The translations under genes were made by a program, and so were the position numbers. The notes under the pieces were generated by a model. It searched no databases, had not been told where the DNA came from, and saw nothing but the letters and a program-made list of their open reading frames with translations. Shown here one piece after another: positions 5,035 through 7,349 of a DNA stretch of 7,349 bases. How positions within the stretch are numbered: the first letter of the stretch is position 1; each line of letters begins with the position of its first letter. Origin of the DNA: an uncultured Pseudomonadota bacterium (GTDB lineage: Bacteria; Bdellovibrionota_B; Oligoflexia; Oligoflexales; Bog-1112); NCBI GenBank assembly GCA_937896265.1, contig CALBMD010000298.1, positions 1 through 7,349 on the forward strand, written 5' to 3'.

Positions 5035-6549
5035 TTGAATACTGCAAACGACCTCATGGGCAAAATTATTTCGTTAGCTAAAAGGCGCGGTTTTGTTTTC
5101 CAGAGCAGCGAAATCTACGGGGGCCTTAAATCAGCTTATGATTATGGTCCATTAGGTGCAGAGCTAAAAAGAAACATCTCTCAAGAGTGGTGGAAAAGCA
5201 TAGTTTATGAAAGAAGCAACGTCTTTGGCATTGATGCTTCTATCCTCATGCACAGCAATGTCTGGAAGGCTTCTGGTCATCTAGCTAATTTTTCTGACCC
5301 GCTAGTTGACTGTCTAAATTGCAAAGAACGTTTCCGAGCTGACAAAGCTCCTAAGCACCAAGCTGGAAGCGAAATTACCTATATTGAACATGGAAAAAAC
5401 AACGCCAAGGTTCATAAGACAGGAACTGTCGGTCCTCAGGGTTATGTTTGCCCAACCTGTTCTTCCCCGCTTCTAAGTCCAGAGCGTGACTTTAGAGGGA
5501 TGTTCAAAACAACCATGGGTCCTATCGATCCTCTAGGTGATTTTGTTGAACGCTACGGTGATACCCCACTCTCTAAAAAAGAGCTCAAAGAGAAGCTCTA
5601 TGAAATGGCCGATAGAGGGGCTGTTTATCTACGCCCGGAAACTGCCCAAGCAATGTTTGTTCAGTTCCAAAATATCTTGCAGACAACCTCTGCCAAAATT
5701 CCTTTCGGTATTGCTCAAATTGGCAAATCATTCCGAAACGAAATTATTGTCGAGCACTTTATTTTCCGTTCCTGTGAATTCGAGCAAATGGAGCTTGAGT
5801 TTTTCTGTGAGCCTGGCTCTCAAAAAGAATGGCTCGATTACTGGACGCAGGAGCGCCTCAAGTGGCATCAAAGCTTTGCTAATAACAAAGACTCTTACCG
5901 CCTACGTCAGCACGATAAAGATGAGTTAGCTCACTACTCCGATTCTTGTTTTGACATTGAGTACAAGTATCCGTGGGGGTTTGACGAACTCGAAGGGATT
6001 GCATCAAGAACAGATTACGACCTTAAAAAACACTCTGAATTCTCTGGCGCCAAGCTCAGCTACTTTGATCAGAATAAAATAGACCCAGCAACCAATAAAC
6101 AAGGCTGGCGTTATACACCTTACGTTATTGAGCCATCAGCAGGCCTTACTCGCACTCTTCTTTGTTATCTCCTTGATGCCTACCATGAGGAGCAAGGCGT
6201 TGACCAGCATGGCAACGATAAGACACGCACTGTCTTGCGCTTACACCCAAAGCTTGCACCTGTGAAAGCTGCTGTACTACCGCTTGTCAAAAAAGATGGA
6301 CAGCCTGAGGCTGCTGAAAAAATTGCACAAGAATTACGAAAACGGGGCATTTTAACCAACTTCGATGACGGTCAATCTATTGGCAAACGCTATGCCAAGC
6401 ATGATGAGATTGGCACTCCATTTTGTTTGACAGTCGATCAGCAAAGTATTTCTGATGAGAAAGTCACCTTAAGAGATCGCGATAGTACTCAGCAAGTTAG
6501 AGTGAGTACAAGCGAAGCTATTGCAAAAATCTGCGAAGCACTAGCATAG
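5035..6549 (+). CDS. glyS: glycyl-tRNA synthetase, single-chain (alpha2) class II type
   Basis: This enzyme attaches glycine to tRNA-Gly in the cytosol. The 504-residue chain is of the eukaryote/archaea-like homodimeric type, not the separate alpha and beta subunits found in many bacteria. In order: an N-terminal catalytic part with YDYGPLG (36-42) and HSNVW (73-77); an insertion with two CxxC pairs (C93/C96 and C139/C142) likely to bind zinc; YLRPETAQ (198-205); motif 2 IGKSFRNEI (229-237) with R234; CEFEQMELEFF (247-257); and motif 3 EPSAGLTR (366-373) with R373. The C-terminal anticodon-binding domain begins near LRLHPKLAP (401-409) and runs to the end. Length is normal for the type. The residues after FRNE (IVEH, then RSCEFEQ) differ from the TPxN...RxREFEQ form I recall from other bacteria. 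The start is TTG. It probably shares the tRNA-Arg promoter. Confidence 0.96.
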   Translation: MNTANDLMGKIISLAKRRGFVFQSSEIYGGLKSAYDYGPLGAELKRNISQEWWKSIVYERSNVFGIDASILMHSNVWKASGHLANFSDPLVDCLNCKERFRADKAPKHQAGSEITYIEHGKNNAKVHKTGTVGPQGYVCPTCSSPLLSPERDFRGMFKTTMGPIDPLGDFVERYGDTPLSKKELKEKLYEMADRGAVYLRPETAQAMFVQFQNILQTTSAKIPFGIAQIGKSFRNEIIVEHFIFRSCEFEQMELEFFCEPGSQKEWLDYWTQERLKWHQSFANNKDSYRLRQHDKDELAHYSDSCFDIEYKYPWGFDELEGIASRTDYDLKKHSEFSGAKLSYFDQNKIDPATNKQGWRYTPYVIEPSAGLTRTLLCYLLDAYHEEQGVDQHGNDKTRTVLRLHPKLAPVKAAVLPLVKKDGQPEAAEKIAQELRKRGILTNFDDGQSIGKRYAKHDEIGTPFCLTVDQQSISDEKVTLRDRDSTQQVRVSTSEAIAKICEALA

Positions 6550-6555
6550 CTATCC

Positions 6556-6578
6556 TAAAGATCTTAAAGATCTTTTTT
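6556..6578 (+). terminator. weak intrinsic-terminator-like hairpin after glyS
   Basis: AAAGATC (6557-6563) and GATCTTT (6569-6575) pair around a 5-nt loop and run into a tract of T residues ending at 6578. The same bases are a tandem direct repeat of the 9-mer TAAAGATCT (6556-6564, 6565-6573). The stem has only two G/C pairs, so termination may be partial and the PilZ gene downstream could receive read-through. Confidence 0.45.
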
Positions 6579-6633
6579 GCGCCATGAAAACTTCACTAAA
6601 GTTCTTCGGTCTTTTGATCGATAATTCACAAGT

Positions 6634-6638
6634 GGAGG
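6634..6638 (+). promoter_or_regulatory. strong but distant ribosome binding site of the small PilZ gene
   Basis: GGAGG is a strong match but lies 12 nt before the ATG at 6651, longer than usual. A TTG at 6644 is only 5 nt away but out of frame, opening a six-codon frame ending TAA at 6664. An in-frame TGA at 6645 rules out a longer N-terminus for the PilZ gene. Confidence 0.5.
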
Positions 6639-6650
6639 CGCTGTTGAACT

Positions 6651-7085
6651 ATGGCTTTGCTTAAGACAAATATTATGAAGCAATTTAGGGAACGATCCTC
6701 TAGGATCCACGACACTATTACCTTTGATGTGTGCACCTTTGGCACTACAGAGATATTTCGCCTTTCGACAATTAACATTTCCTATACAGGCTTACTTCTA
6801 GCCTCACAATCGCTTTTACCTTACCAACTGAAGACGATTGTTGAACTAAAGACTCAAATTGCTTTGGAAGATCAAACGCATCAAGTTGAATTTTTAGGAA
6901 AAATTGTTCGACTCGCAAAAGGCAACTCTGCCGGCCTGCAAAAGTATACTGCGATGTTTGATCTTGATAGCCGCATTATTTCTGTTTTTGGCATAGCCAT
7001 TATTGATATGGCTGAGGAAAGCCTAAGGGTCTGGAAGCATTATGTAGATTCTATTCAGCTACAAGAATTACAAAAAAGCCAATAA
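6651..7085 (+). CDS. stand-alone PilZ domain protein (putative c-di-GMP receptor)
   Basis: This 144-residue cytoplasmic protein is almost entirely one PilZ domain. An arginine-rich N-terminal segment FRERSSR (12-18) is followed by strands leading to INISYTGLLL (41-50), whose N42, S44 and G47 fit the [DN]xSxxG signature. The strand GKIVRLAK (83-90) and the final strand YTAMFDLD come next, then a C-terminal amphipathic helix (about 118-143). The arginines (R13, R15, R18) do not give an exact RxxxR, as in the GYF_2-PilZ protein, so binding of c-di-GMP is probable but not certain. There is no partner domain, so it would act by binding another protein. It lies 101 bp after glyS and 88 bp before the transporter gene, with no obvious functional link to either. 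The ATG at 6651 is the furthest upstream in-frame start; Met9 (6675) is a less likely alternative. Confidence 0.87.
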   Translation: MALLKTNIMKQFRERSSRIHDTITFDVCTFGTTEIFRLSTINISYTGLLLASQSLLPYQLKTIVELKTQIALEDQTHQVEFLGKIVRLAKGNSAGLQKYTAMFDLDSRIISVFGIAIIDMAEESLRVWKHYVDSIQLQELQKSQ

Positions 7086-7173
7086 TATCTTTCATCGCTA
7101 TAAATTTTTCTTGAGTCTGACACCTCTAGCTGTTAATGTTCTTCCTATTTTTAATCTAAATATAAAGACAGCT

Positions 7174-7349
7174 ATGATGCCAAAATCACGGATTAGTTCT
7201 ATTGCGCTAGGTATGGCTATGTTCTCGATGTTTTTTGGCTCTGGAAATATCATATTTCCGGTCTTAGTCGGCAAAATGGCTCAAGAAAATGTAGGATGGG
7301 CTCTCCTTGGACTAATCATTACCGCCGTCATCGTTCCATGCGCAGGCCT
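7174..7349 (+). CDS. brnQ: branched-chain amino acid transporter, BrnQ (LIVCS) family, 5' part only
   Basis: Only the first 58 codons are inside the window. The translation ALGMAMFSMFFGSGNIIFP (residues 11-29) is a hydrophobic first helix ending in the FxGxGNIIFP motif characteristic of this cation-coupled importer family for leucine, isoleucine and valine. LVGKMAQENVGWALLGLIITAVIVP (two pieces, 31-55) matches the loop and second transmembrane helix of the same family. It sits in the inner membrane. Two adjacent ATG codons (7174 and 7177) are possible starts; no strong Shine-Dalgarno sequence precedes them (AAAGAC only). TATAAA at 7161-7166 resembles a -10 box very close to the start, but its -35 is poor. 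Confidence 0.9.
   Translation, partial: MMPKSRISSIALGMAMFSMFFGSGNIIFPVLVGKMAQENVGWALLGLIITAVIVPCAG

Noticed and set aside
5537..5929. 130-codon plus-strand frame inside glyS
   Set aside because: Alternative frame of glyS with low-complexity Ser/Lys/Leu translation; the glyS frame carries all family motifs.
7111..7139. TTGAGT - 17 bp - TAATGT as a promoter for the BrnQ-type gene
   Set aside because: The -10 matches only about half of the consensus and other A/T-rich options (TATAAA at 7161) compete; not enough to call.
1..7349. CRISPR array, insertion sequence, phage or defence island
   Set aside because: No spaced direct repeats, transposase, terminal inverted repeats, integrase or known defence-gene motif was found; the tRNA gene has no duplicated 3' end in the window to suggest an integration site.

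Overview
This window comes from a low-GC (visibly A/T-rich) bacterial chromosome. The organism is probably Gram-negative. Clues are two PilZ (cyclic-di-GMP receptor type) proteins, one with an N-terminal GYF_2-like domain, a secreted HEAT-repeat protein, and a single-chain (alpha2-type) class II glycyl-tRNA synthetase. A GDP-mannose dehydratase of the kind that feeds surface polysaccharides is also present. GYF_2-PilZ fusions together with this glycyl-tRNA synthetase type recall the Bdellovibrionota/Oligoflexia, but that is an inference from memory and not proven by the sequence.

Left half (148-4195, minus strand): four genes read leftwards. In transcription order they are a GYF_2-PilZ protein, an unrecognised 393-residue all-alpha protein, a family-4 (GT-B) glycosyltransferase, and gmd (GDP-mannose 4,6-dehydratase). 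The first two are 32 bp apart and the last two 13 bp apart, so each pair looks co-transcribed. A 106-bp gap containing an inverted repeat separates the pairs, so this may be one operon or two. The last two genes make or transfer a GDP-mannose-derived deoxysugar for a surface glycan. A c-di-GMP-responsive protein at the head suggests, but does not show, c-di-GMP control of surface properties.

Centre (4196-4913): a compact divergent intergenic region carries a candidate minus-strand promoter and two overlapping inverted repeats. It separates the minus-strand genes from a plus-strand exported HEAT-like protein. A good sigma-70-like promoter with a GC-rich discriminator then drives tRNA-Arg(UCU).

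Right half (4914-7349, plus strand): tRNA-Arg(UCU) lies 44 bp upstream of glyS with no visible terminator between them, so a tRNA-mRNA transcript is likely. A weak A/T-rich terminator-like hairpin follows glyS. Next come a small stand-alone PilZ protein and the first 58 codons of a BrnQ-type branched-chain amino acid transporter, cut by the window edge.

No CRISPR array, insertion sequence, phage gene or recognisable defence or toxin system is present. The least explained parts are the 393-residue protein with a basic RGRKP tail, the secreted HEAT protein, and the structured region between 4196 and 4294.
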